Both the position numbers and the translations under genes were made by a program. The notes beneath the pieces were generated by a model. The model worked only from the letters and a program-made list of their open reading frames with translations. It was not told the DNA's origin and did no database searches. This document shows positions 44,509 to 54,612 of a stretch of DNA of 64,000 bases, piece after piece; within the stretch, counting starts at the first letter, position 1, and each line of letters starts with the position of its first letter. The stretch spans positions 310,001 to 374,000 of the forward strand of contig NBIV01000013.1 of assembly GCA_003194525.1 (NCBI GenBank). Direction: 5' to 3'. The stretch is from Gracilariopsis chorda (taxonomy: Eukaryota; Rhodophyta; Florideophyceae; Gracilariales; Gracilariaceae).

Positions 44509-46250
44509 CCAACTTGGACACCACATAACTCCGAAGTCCCTGTGATAATTACGTTGCAAACCACGGGTACGAAGCGAAGGAGGCCGAACTATATGGCAAG
44601 CGCGAGAAAACCCTAGGGACTTGTGTAGGAACTCTTACCCCATGGGCCGAAAACATGCTTTGCCCATTGGAGCTGAGGTCATTTTCCTGCAGTCTTCTGC
44701 AGTTCTCCTGCCAGTTTGGTTGGCCTCGTGGGATGTTGGGACACTAAAGACCGTTCCACAAGACGGTATGACCATTTAGTTGTTGATGCTCCAGGACACT
44801 GGAACAATTCACAATGGAAGATCTCCCTCCTTTGGGCGGCGTTTGATTTCAAGTCCCTTGAAATAAAACTATGGAAAAGCATCGGTTTATAACTTTAATG
44901 GCCATAGATATGCAAGGACGACCACCGGTCAGATTTGTATGAGACGCAGAAAGTTGCATCCGCAAAATGTGCGTTTTTGAGGTCATTTGGGCAGGTGTTT
45001 TTGGAGGACCCCAAAGGTGGAACTAGTTCGTAAAACCCAGGCCGCTGGAGCTCGACTACTTATTGTACTTTCGTCCACTGGGAAACATCCAAACTTAGAT
45101 ATGCGCAAGACCTTTGGGAATCGACAAGTGCTGGATGGGTCAGAAACAGTCACCGGTTTATATGGTCGATATCGTTGTATTTGGGCCATATGGACATGTT
45201 CTTCCTGAGGTCACTGGACGGTGAAGACAAGACTCCTATGGGTCTTATAACCAGATTGGGTCATTCCAAGAGCGTCAGTACTCTTTGCAAGCCATTTGGC
45301 CGGGATTCGGCACGGGTTTCGTGGCCCAGGAGGAAATTCCGACATGGCCTCCGGCCGACCCTGGCGGGTCAAGTGCTTCCACATGGGAGAATTGTGTTCC
45401 ATGGGTCACATCGTTGATGCAGAGTTGAGTCTCTTTGGTGCGTGCCCTGTTTTGCTGGACGGACTGGCTTTTGAGACCAAAGAATGGGAATGTGGCTGAC
45501 CACCATGGACGGTACCTGGGCCTTTGGGCTGCTTTTCCAGAGGGCGAGGAAGGTTGATGGCAGCTATCCGGACCGGTCTAATGGTTTAGGTTCTTTCTGT
45601 CGCGTACTCTACAGCCCTCCGTGACCATGTGGGCTCATTCCCCGCAAATTAGTAACGTGTGTGAAGGAGAATTTTGACATGGCCTCCGGCCGGCCCTGGC
45701 AGCCCAAGTCATTCCCCTTTGGTTCTATGAGCTCCGATGGTACTTGAATGATGTCAGTGAGCGGTCCAGAGGGTTGTGCACTAACGTCTACCACTTGGCT
45801 CGGTGGTTGGGCTGTGTGAACCGACCAGTGGTGTGCCCTTGCACTACATGGACAAAGGGCCCCAAGTAGGTCATGAAAGCGATTCATAGGGAAGATGTGA
45901 CGACATCGACATCGACGTCGACCACCGAGGATGAGCTCAACCTAAAAAGGACTAATTCAGGGCCGACCAATCGGCTTGGTACTGTATCTTCAGCCCTCCA
46001 AAGAGGTCGTATGGAGTGGGCCACGTGTGGAACTAGCAGCAACGTTGAGAGAAATTTGACATATCCTCCGGCCGGCCTTGGAAGGCAAAAATTTCCCCTT
46101 GGGTTTGAAGGACATGCCACAGTGGTGCGTTGTGGAGAAAACTCCTCATTCGCGGATGCGACCAGTGGGAATGCAAATAGAAGGAAAACGCTCGATGGGA
46201 AAGGAATTTGACGGGACATCGGATCTTAAGGAGAGAGGTCTGCAGGAGAA
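44509..46250. other. non-coding 3' region of element C with three diverged repeats
   Basis: 1.7 kb between chromodomain and 3' LTR without a supportable ORF. The motif GACATGGCCTCCGGCCGGCC occurs three times with small changes (45341-45365, 45676-45700, 46058-46081), spaced 335 and 382 bp. AAGGAGAGAGG at 46228-46238 is the likely polypurine tract. Confidence 0.6.
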
Positions 46251-46766
46251 TGACCTTTGGGCATGTGGAGTGGTGAGGTAACCAAAGGTCCCGGCTGGCA
46301 GAGATCAGACCATTGCTGTCTTAAATATCCCACGTTTCGAAGATGGGTACCGATGAAGGGGATACCAATGGACTGTGGGAGTGCCAAGTCACTGTGGCCT
46401 CAAGTTTTATTGTGTAGCTATTTTTATTTAGTTTTTAAGGATAGTTTCCGGAGGTCAGAGCGCCTCGCCAGCTATATAGGTTTGTTCGAGTGCCGCCGAT
46501 CTCCGAAGAGTAAAGGCAAGCCCCCCCACCCTCTTTTTTCCGCCACATTCAGCCAGTAGGACTCCAAAGGCCTCCAAGCCATCGCTACCATTCTCTAGAC
46601 CTGTAGGGACTTGAGATAGCATCTGCCCATTGCGCCTCGCTGCCATTTGGTGCCCCCGTCACTAGTAGACCCAGTGGGTTGTCACTCCAGTGGCTGGCTC
46701 TCTGCCGCTACTACCCCCTGGTAGACTACTACCCCAATTGGCCAAAGAACGTAGTATTCTACTACA
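46251..46766 (+). repeat. 3' LTR of element C
   Basis: 516 bp, TGACCTTTGGGCATG ... ATTCTACTACA. Same length as the 5' LTR but with many substitutions, so the insertion is not recent. TATA-like CTATATAGG at 46472-46480. Confidence 0.85.
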
Positions 46767-46927
46767 AAGAGATGTCACATGACAGGTGCCAACGCGGAGT
46801 CCCTGGTTTCGATTTTTGTTTTAACCGCTTAGTACGCATTTAATGCTATGGTAGGGCCCATTTTTTTGGCTGATCTTCTTTTTTAAGATTTTCTATGTAA
46901 TTGGAGCTTCTCCACAAGTGGAGGGAG
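46767..46927 (+). other. copia 3' end with polypurine tract
   Basis: Resumes the outer copia element after element C. AAGTGGAGGGAG (46916-46927) directly precedes the TG of the repeated LTR, as expected for its polypurine tract. Confidence 0.5.
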
Positions 46928-47204
46928 TGTGAATGTGTGACGGTAGGCCGTACTTGCGTCAAGTCTTTCGTTTGGGCAGGAGATTCTAGACAGCTTCGGT
47001 AGTTAGAATAATTTTATTTAGACTAGGTACTGAACTGTATCAGAATCTACTTCGCACGAACAAGATAGACGAAGTAGAAGATTAGCAGTAAAATGAAACA
47101 CGGCTGTCCGTGTCCGGCTGCGTACAGAGTCTGTTGTCAGCTGTGGTCTTCTAAATAAATTCTATCATCTAACGTTCTAGTATCCTACTACCGCTCAGAA
47201 GCCA
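46928..47204 (+). repeat. Ty1/copia-type 3' LTR, left part
   Basis: Starts TGTGAATGTGTGACGG and matches 19916-20190. Interrupted at 47204 by the DNA transposon; the remaining part is at 51100-51155. Confidence 0.6.
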
Positions 47205-47589
47205 CAGGTGAACACTGTGATTAGTGTGGGCCACAATATTTTTGAATTATGTTTTCCTGAACACCTCACACAAAATAGTGTGGCGCACACTATTATGCAA
47301 TCCACACTAATTATGGTACGGAAAAATTGGTGTGGGCCACACTAATTTCATGTGACTTCCTTATTAGTGTGGGTTTTCTATCCGCCCTTACGCTCATTCG
47401 TGCACGCCCATTGGCGCACGCAAATCGCGACCCACTGCTGAAAAGTCTGGTGTCGCGGTCGTGTGGCTAACAAGCTGCGTTGCTTCTTTGCTTCCATTTC
47501 CGCTCCCACGTACTCCAAAACACTCCCATATATGGCTACCAAGGCCGTAATTCTCCAAGCCAACCCAACCCCAACCTTCTTCGCCCCAC

Positions 47590-48135
47590 ACCCCGCGCCA
47601 CCTCTCACCCCTCCCCCCTTCTCACGCCCCCATCTTCTCGCTCCCTTGCTTTGCAGCCTTGAGGCGGCGCCCTTGCTGCTGCCTCACCTCATTGCTCCTG
47701 CCCCGCCTCCCTGCCCCCGCCTCGCTGCATTACCGCCGCCTTTCGCCTCAACACGTTGCCGTCACCTCGCCCCGCCGCGCCGTCTTGCCGCCGCCTTGCC
47801 GCCTTTCCACCTCACTGCCTTGCCGCCACCTCGCTCTGAGGCGCCATCTTTCCGCTGCTTTGCCGCCTTTCTGCCTTTTTGCCTTACCGCCTTGACGCGG
47901 CCTTGCCGCCTTGCCGCGGCCTCGCCTCGCCACTTTGCGGGTTTACCACCTTGCTGCAGCCCCACCCCGTCGCCTTTCCACCGCCTTTCCGCCTCTCCAA
48001 CAGCCTTTGCATTGCCTTATCGCCTCGCCACCGCCTCTCTGCCTTGCAGCCGCCTCTCCGCCTTGCAGCTCCTTTTCCGCCTTGCAGCCGCCTCTGCATT
48101 GCCTTGCCGCCTCGCGGCGTTGCCGCCTTCCTCGG
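47590..48135. repeat. degenerate CCGCCTTGC-type low-complexity tract
   Basis: About 550 bp of imperfect CCGCC/CTTGC repeats inside the DNA transposon, downstream of the transposase on its strand. It is open in many frames on both strands for compositional reasons and is not coding. Confidence 0.7.
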
Positions 48136-48377
48136 CGGATAACCACGGCAGGAGTCAACGTTCGCCCATGCTGGGCAGTTGCCGTCGCCGCTGTCGTTGC
48201 CTTCGTCGCCCCAATTGACAACCTCGGTGCGGCTTATGCCACATATTGTCGGTGCTCTCTCTTCCGTTCTTCAGTTGAGCAACGGTAATCATGATTTATT
48301 ACTTTTCCATTACCGTAATATTAATGTCGCGCCATTTCGCAAACATGTATACGAGACAAACCGGTTTGCAAGGGAGA

Positions 48378-49234
48378 TCAGGCAATCTTACCGACAACTT
48401 GACCCTCAAAATGGGATCGATACTTGCGTATAATTGCCTGCAGTTGAGGGAATAACTGCCTCTCCTCCCACTTCCCGTTCAGGTTCAGGCCCATTCCCCA
48501 CCGTATCATCGCTTTTCGAACGTAGCCCACACTGTCACTATCGCGTTTGGCGCTTACTGCGCGAACAGACTTCGTTGCTAGCTTGAGGAAATGACGCTTT
48601 CCTGGGTTGGTAAGTTTCCCTGACGACCTTATGCCATCCGAACACAGCCCATCATCTAACGCCTCCATCTTGTAATCATCCCACTCATTTCGCCCAAACG
48701 TTTTCATCTTCTGGATAATAAAGCTATCCGCAGGTTGTACTAAGTGCGTCGCATTGAATGGAAAGAATCTTATTTCAGTATTACGCTCTTGTAGTGCGGC
48801 CTTCACCCCCTCTGTTACGTCATGCGTGTTGACATTGTCCATGTAGAGAACACGTTTGCCCCCGTTCGGTAGGGGTTGAAATACGCGTTTTTCCTGCACC
48901 CACTGCAGGAAAACCCGTTTTTCCATCCATGCTTTTGGTTCCGTACGGTAGACCACACCGGGAGCATTATCAGGGAGACCACGGATTGGATAGTTCTTGT
49001 CCACGTTTTCATATATCAGCATTGGTGTTTCGAGACGCGCAGTAGGGCCCCCAGAGATTAATACCATCATAGTCACTCCGTCGTCACCAGATACAACATC
49101 TGCATATCTGACATTCTTCTCACCAACTAAAGCCAACTTCTTGTGATTGTCCATGTTTATGCAGAAATGAGTCTCGTCGGCGTTGAATATATCTTCTTCC
49201 TTAAGTAGATTTGAACGAAACTCTCTGGCCAATT
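48378..49234 (-). pseudogene. pogo-like transposase, catalytic part
   Basis: C-terminal portion of a DDE_1-type transposase. First Asp in IFNADETHF, second in LYMDNVNTHD, then FFPFNATHLVQPADSFIIQKMK, equivalent to the PPNTT-x-LIQPMDQG-x-I pattern with the third acidic residue D. Joining across the solo LTR with one target copy restores VTFHLGQ-LAREF in frame. All three acidic residues are present, so only the LTR insertion obviously inactivates it. Codons from 49235 leftward in this frame belong to the LTR. Confidence 0.85.
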
Positions 49235-50077
49235 TGTGGTGCAATGCCCCAAAGGAAAAAAACACCGAAAGACGTTCGGGATCTTCCTCTCACGAGGTGA
49301 ACCCAGTTGGGTAGAGCCCTCCCAGAGGTGTCACGGCGAAGCCGGTTTGTAAGACCAGGGACACCTGTCGCGACTCGCGCAGGGAGGTGAACGCGAAGAA
49401 TCGGTATCCGCGTGAGCGGGGTGTGATCCTCAGTACAGGTATGTTTCCACGTAAGTGGGGATGCGTGAGCGGGTGCACACAGGAGGGCCACGGGTAGCGG
49501 GATGTATTACCCTGAAAGGGGGAAAGGAGGAAGAGTGAATGGAAATTTGGAAGAGTGGGCCAGGGTGAGTCGCGAGAGCGACAAACAAATACGGCAATGC
49601 CGGTGGACAGGACTCCCTATACAGGGCAAAACACCAATGTGATTGGAACAACTATACTCCCAAGGATGGGTCTCTATAGGTGTGCAATGGGGGTAGAAGT
49701 CCCGTGGTTCACGGCGTTTCACTCCAAGGAGGAGTTGAGAACGCGCGGAAGTGGCAACAACTAGAGCCAGCTCCCCAGGTTGGGGTCCCTTGTTGGGGAA
49801 GCTTTACTGGTGCGACGGCAGTGCGCCATCGCACTACGTATTGACTTCCCAGAAATGGGTGTAAAAATAATAAATACAATTAACTAAAATTATTAGAAGT
49901 ACTCCACATTTCGTGGCAACATCCACTACTGTGGCCAAGCGCCAATTGGCCCAAAACCGTGCCCCACGTGTCCATCTCCACCATAGTGGGGCGTAGTTCA
50001 TATACACACTACACAACCGATAATATCGGGAAAACAATCAAGTACCAGGAATCCCTCCCTGAGGGCGTTGCACTTCA
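49235..50077. repeat. solo LTR of family E inside the transposase gene
   Basis: 843 bp, TGTGGTGCAATGCCC ... GGGCGTTGCACTTCA, homologous to the E LTRs at 52914-53741 and 61824-62648. Flanks CAATT (49230-49234) and CAGTT (50078-50082) are a 5-bp duplication with one mismatch. No internal sequence remains, so it is a recombination product. Confidence 0.85.
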
Positions 50078-50446
50078 CAGTTGACCAAGATGGAATGTAA
50101 CCTCTCGTTCAATCTGTTCTTGCTTCGTCGGCGAGACCATTAGCTTCCCGCACTGCGCTCGATTGACAATATTACTTGTTTTCATGAAGGACTGAATCCA
50201 TCGCGGAGTTATACAATCTTTGGTTTGTTTACCGCTCTTAAGATCCGTCATGTTTTGATGATATTCGCCGTCTGTCTTTCCCGAAATGAGGTTCATACTC
50301 AGTTTTCGAAATGAACGAGCATAAAATGTCATTCCCGCCTTCCTCATGCGATTGAATTCTTCTAGCAAATGTTTGTAGAGAGCAGCTACACACGGCGTCA
50401 TTTTACGGCCACGTTCTTTCCCAGCTTTTGTATAATGTCGCTGCAA
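50078..50446 (-). pseudogene. pogo-like transposase, N-terminal DNA-binding part
   Basis: Contains HLLEEFNRMRKAGMTFYARS and ITPRWIQSFMKTSNIVNRAQ, the helix-turn-helix region that precedes the catalytic core in pogo/Tigger/CENP-B-like transposases. It ends HLGQL at the solo LTR and continues at 49234. The true start is not clear: an in-frame stop lies about 30 codons upstream, so the N-terminus may be truncated or spliced. Confidence 0.7.
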
Positions 50447-51028
50447 TCCATTCTTCGTGTTTCTGACAACCGAACGGTTGTTTTATTTGAAACCTGATCA
50501 TGAGCAGTTCTGCAAAAGTTTCGGAGCTTCCAATACCGACTCGCTCTCTGCATGTGGGCTTTCGGAATTTCTCTGAAAAGCTGGAGAAACTGTTATACGG
50601 TGAGGGAGATGATGTGCTTTTTCCCCTTCGCGTCGGCTGCTTGAATCATCCACTTAGCTACATGCGCTTTCTTAGTTTTCTTGAGAACATTTTAAACTTT
50701 TTGTTTAGTCTGGCTAGTGTGAAGGACACTTGATGCTGGTCCTGAGGCGCTGTTGTCTTTTGAAGCGATAGAGATATTTGGTGCAGTGGTGGCGTCACTG
50801 AGGGCTGGATTGGCCTTGGAGCTGAACGAGAAAAGGCGGTAAGCAGCGGAGAGCCGTAGAGAGACATGGTTATGCTCTTGTGATTGTTTCATGAAATGAA
50901 AGCTCTCAGGTGGAATGAAGTTCTCTTACCTTTGGTGACCTGTTTTTTCGCGCGCTTTTCGTTTGACTTACAAAGAGGTGCCCCGAACCCACAATATTTT
51001 GGCGAGGATACTGGCTCCCGCCACATGA
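50447..51028. other. 3.9-kb DNA transposon, non-coding right flank
   Basis: No supportable ORF between the transposase N-terminus and the subterminal repeats. It should contain the transposase promoter on the minus strand. Confidence 0.4.
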
Positions 51029-51099
51029 ATTAGTGTGGGCCACACTATATAGCGTTTCTACACTATTTTTGAACCCACACTAATCACAGTGTTCACCTG

Positions 51100-51155
51100 T
51101 AGCGATTACGGATTGCGCTTACTGCCGTGCCAACGCAAAGGAACCCGCCATCGAA
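51100..51155 (+). repeat. Ty1/copia-type 3' LTR, right part
   Basis: TAGCGATTACGGATTGCGC and GCCGTGCCAACGCAAAG match 20192-20235. This is the continuation of 46928-47204 after the DNA transposon. Confidence 0.55.
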
Positions 51156-51307
51156 AAGATCGTCAATATGACTGCTAATTTTGGCGATAACCGACACAGT
51201 AGACTTGCGAATATGAAAATTTCGTCGCCAAATCGAAAGAACTTACATATTTACTCACACGGTAGGCATGCTCTTAGGTCATGCCTAGCTAGTGTCTATC
51301 GGACCGG

Positions 51308-51335
51308 TGCGCTGACCTCATATGAGGTCAGCGCA
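51308..51335. repeat. 28-bp perfect palindrome in the left terminal region
   Basis: GCGC arms extend the shared core TGACCTCATATGAGGTCA on this side only. Probable subterminal structure of the piggyBac-like element. Confidence 0.75.
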
Positions 51336-51451
51336 ACGGCACGCAAAATTAAAAAAAAAATTGAAATCTGATCCGCATGGCCCCACATTTCAAATTTGGA
51401 ACTTGAAACATGGCCTACCGGGTGGTCTTCCAACTATAAGTACTTGTAGAA

Positions 51452-51540
51452 GACGACCACTGAGCCATAAAAACAGCTCAGTGGTCGTCAGGTCACATGC
51501 GAGCAACAAAACATGAGTTCGAACCTCGCTGGGTTTCATA
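51452..51540 (+). repeat. hairpin and tRNA-like (Pol III box) sequence
   Basis: 14-bp perfect inverted repeat GACGACCACTGAGC (51452-51465 with 51476-51489, 10-nt loop). The right arm reads AGCTCAGTGGTC, a tRNA A-box/D-arm look-alike, and about 30 nt later comes GAGTTCGAACCTC, like a B box/T-arm. No acceptor stem can be drawn, so this is at most a tRNA-derived SINE fragment. Confidence 0.35.
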
Positions 51541-51812
51541 AAACTCCAAAACTCCTTCGGGAGCTCGACTAAATCTAAATATCTTTAAACTATCAGAACG
51601 TTTATAACACCCACTTGAACAGCAGAAATAATACGGTGACATCTGTTAAAGGGGCAGTTTCGTAATAGAGTTTAAATAATCTAGCAAGTCTAAATAACGC
51701 GGATTGAATTAGTCGGGGACTAAAGGTAAAATGAACTTATTGTAAACTTTTGCATTCAAACATAGATTTATAATATAGAAAAAGAAGGTTGACAAGGTTG
51801 TGGACATCTTCA

Positions 51813-52913
51813 TCAGCTTCTGAACTTCATTATACCGTGACACTCTTCAATGTGTTTCATAAAACAATCTCTATTAGTACCAGTGTGACATAAAAGCACT
51901 TCTTTTTCCTTTCTGATATAGCACCCAGAACATAAACACTAGGACTTTGTATTACCTTTGCAGAAATTGCATCGTCCTTGATGTAAAGCTTTTGTAATCT
52001 TTCCATCCTTGTTTTTTCTCCTTCTATTCGTCTGCATTAAATGCAAGCCAGTGCCTGCAAACCTTGGCTTCTCATGAACATTTTCACATTCTTGCTCATC
52101 TCTACTCATTAGACCTGTGGTATCCCATGTATTCTCAATTACTTCATCAGCCAATTGGCAATAGAAGTGGTGCGGACTTTTCACGTTTCTGGTTCCATTT
52201 GCGGCTTTGTACAACTTCCACGCGTCCACAATACAAATCGATAAAAGAGAGCAGTTCACTCGAAATGACCACTCTCTCACTTCAAACTTCTTCTCCAGAT
52301 TCAGATCATCTTGTCTGCATCTGTTATGGCGATCGAACATTGAACAGTTTTTGTAATACTTTTCACAAAATTCGGGAATTGCGACCTCCATTTCCACTTT
52401 CTTACAAATATTTCCCTCCCGTCTCCACCTTTCTCGAATAATAGGACAGCCAGGATTAACCGTGCCAGAGGTTGGTACGAAATACCTTCTTTCTCTGTCC
52501 ATCCACATTACAGCCATTATATCATTATTGATAATGCTTCCTTTCGATAGCATAGATACAAAATCTCCCCTGTCTGATAAAGTGGTTTCCGAGAGATGTG
52601 TCATGGGATATTCACGAGTAGCATTTTTGACAACTCCAGTAAACCTTAAACCTTTTTCCAGTAATGCTTTCGCGGTACTGACAGACGCAAAAAAGGAATC
52701 CGCACATACGAACCTTTCAGATCCAAACCATGGTTGCACTAAGCGAAGTAAGACTGCCGTTCCATGGGCGTTATCAGAATCAAAAACTTGTTCCGGAATA
52801 TTTGCACCCATATTGAGCTCAATGTTCAGCATTATGCCACTTCTTGCACAACATACGGCCTTCATTTCAAGACCATTTTCCGGCTTTCTGTCTAATGCCG
52901 TATAGTGTGGAAG
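51813..52913 (-). pseudogene. piggyBac-like transposase, C-terminal part
   Basis: Begins at the E insertion (HYTALDRKPENGLEMKAVC) and contains the second catalytic Asp in FVCADSFFAS and the third in MFDRHNRCRQDDLN, then SFRVNCSLLSICIVDAWKLY. A TAG at 51939-51941 splits the C-terminal cysteine-rich domain: HQGRCNFCKG lies before it and CLCSGC, CHTG, CF, HIEECHG after it, in the same frame to 51813. That domain is typical of piggyBac transposases. No frameshift seen in this part. Confidence 0.85.
52909..52913. repeat. target site duplication of element E, left
   Basis: GGAAG, identical to 62649-62653. Confidence 0.9.
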
Positions 52914-53741
52914 TATGGTGCAACGCCCCAAAGGGGAGAAACACCGAAAGACGTTCGGGATCTTTCCTCCATGGAGGTGAACCCAGTTGGGTAGAGCCAC
53001 TCTAGGGGTGGCACGGCGGACCCGGTTTGTAAGACCGAGGCCACCCTTTGCGACTAGCGCAAGAGGGTTTAGGACAAGAATCGGTACCCGCGAGAGCAGG
53101 AATGCGTCCTCGCCAGAGGTAGGTTTCCACGTAAGTGGGGGTGTGTGGGCGGATGCGCACACGAGGGCCGCGGATAGCGGGAGGTGCTACCCTAAGAAGG
53201 GGGAAAAGGAAGGGCGAAGAGGAGGAAGAGAGGACGAAGTGAGTCGCGAGAGCGACGAACAGATACGGCAATGCCGGTGGACAGGACTCCCTATACAGGG
53301 CGAAACACCATTATGATTGGAACGATTATACTCCCAAGGATGGGCTTCTTTAGATGTGCAAGGGGGTTAGATGTCCCGTGGTTCACGGCGTTTCCCTCCA
53401 AGGAGGAGTAGAGCACGCGTGCAAGCGGCAACAACTAGAGCCAATTCCCCAGGTTGGGGTCCCTTGTTGGTGAAGGTTTACTGGTGCGACGGCAGTGCGC
53501 CGTCGCACTAAGTACTAGCTTCCCAGAAATGGGTGTTAAAATAATAAATAAAATCAACTAAAATACTCCATATTTCGTGGCAACATCCACTACTGTGGCC
53601 AATCGCCAATTGACCCAAAACCATGTCCCACGTGTCCATACCCACCATTGTGAGGCGTAGTTCATATACACACTACACCACCGATAATATCGGGAAAGCG
53701 TTCAAGTACCAAGAATCCCTCCCTGAGGGCGTTGCACTACA
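52914..53741 (-). repeat. 3' LTR of element E
   Basis: 828 bp, TATGGTGCAACGCCCC ... GGGCGTTGCACTACA in plus-strand reading. Homologous to 61824-62648 and to the solo LTR, with scattered substitutions. Confidence 0.9.
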
Positions 53742-53756
53742 TATCTCCCCCCTAAG
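53742..53756 (-). other. polypurine tract, element E
   Basis: Minus strand CTTAGGGGGGAGATA directly before the 3' LTR. Confidence 0.75.
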
Positions 53757-53997
53757 ACGGGAAAACGACCGCGGACGTGGAGGGTTTCCAGACGAAAATG
53801 GGTGATAAAAGCGCGTGCGCCATCTCTGGTTCTTCTTTCCTGGCATAGCCAGCTATTGTAGTATAGTGTTGTGGGGAGCTAGCTGCTCCCTTGAATAAAC
53901 GTTCCCGTTTAGAACGGTGATTCTCGTTTGAGTTCCCCGTCTTCGACGGACCTTGCCTTGTTATCCTTTCCTATCGCCCTCCGCTCGCGCGGCAACG

Positions 53998-54612
53998 TTA
54001 CCCGACTTGGGCACTAACCAGCGTGGCTCGGGCTGCAGTTCCCGTTTGACGGTGGTATCGCTCGACCTGCGATCGTGGGAGGTGTTCAATTGGCTCCCAC
54101 GTATCCCCACTGGGGTCATACCCGTACCAGCGGACGCGGTATTGTAGAATACCATCCTGGTCCCAGGTGTGTCCGACAAGTCGGTCTACTACGAATTCTC
54201 GTTCGTAGACCTGCCGGGCGTGCCGGGTGGTCGTTGTATTCCGTTGTGAGGGTTGCCCGCGGTGCAGTGTAATGCCCCTTAGCAGGGTGTTCGGCGATAA
54301 CTCCGGCGTTGCCGTGCGCTGTGGTAGCGGCCGCTGCTCGTGCGGGAGGATATCCCTCAAGAGGGTGTTTGGCGTCATGGTTTTCACCGCCAAGTTATTC
54401 CCCAGAGGGGCGTCGTTGTTCCCGTCACCACGGTTGGCCGGGCGAACCGCCAGTCGGCAGGGGAGTTGAACTCCACGAGTGCAGTCTTCTTCGCGAACCG
54501 CGAGCTTGCAGGGTCTTTGCCCACGTATGCGAGAACGACGTTTGCGACATCCCCTGCGGGGTCCCGTGCGACACGGTGATTGGTAAGCGTTCCGCCTCCC
54601 CTGGGGGGTCAC
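53998..54612 (-). pseudogene. E-element pol C-terminus with chromodomain
   Basis: A 204-codon frame ending at 53998. The chromodomain EFVVDRLVGHTW, YRVRWYGYDPSGDTWEPIEHLP, S-x-VERYHRQ is well preserved (about residues 138-190), including the aromatic residues expected to hold a methylated histone tail. The preceding ~135 residues are Arg/Pro/Thr-rich. This frame differs from the upstream linker frame, so a frameshift lies between 54425 and 54612. Confidence 0.8.

Larger units (their letters stand above)
37240..46766 (+). mobile_element. Ty3/gypsy chromovirus, element C (complete structure, inactive)
   Basis: A 9,527-bp element with two 516-bp LTRs, primer-binding site, gag, pol with protease, RT, RNase H and integrase, a chromodomain, a 1.7-kb non-coding 3' region and a purine tract. 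It is inserted in the 3' part of the copia element. No convincing target duplication was found (flanks AGAA and AAGAG). Confidence 0.85.
47205..51099. mobile_element. pogo/Tigger-like DNA transposon
   Basis: 3,895 bp bounded by 26-bp perfect terminal inverted repeats beginning CAGGTGAACACTGTGATTAG (47205 and, inverted, ending 51099). Subterminal palindromes of the form TAGTGTGGSSCACACTA (47276-47292, about 47328-47344, 51029-51046) look like transposase sites. It is inserted in the copia LTR at a position that was TA: TA on the right (51100-51101), CA on the left (47203-47204), fitting a mutated TA duplication. It encodes a DDE transposase on the minus strand, split by a solo LTR. Confidence 0.85.

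Noticed and set aside
45609-45887. 92-codon minus-strand ORF in the C 3' region as a counterpart of the B/D antisense ORF
   Set aside because: No similarity to the B/D antisense protein and no second copy.
37231-46771. Target site duplication for element C
   Set aside because: Flanks AGAA and AAGAG do not give a clean 4-6 bp match, so none is claimed.
47463-48218. 251-codon Pro/Leu/Arg-rich ORF
   Set aside because: Produced by the CCGCC repeat tract; several other frames on both strands are equally open.
51466-51540. A functional tRNA gene
   Set aside because: D-arm and T-arm look-alikes exist but no acceptor stem or anticodon arm can be drawn.
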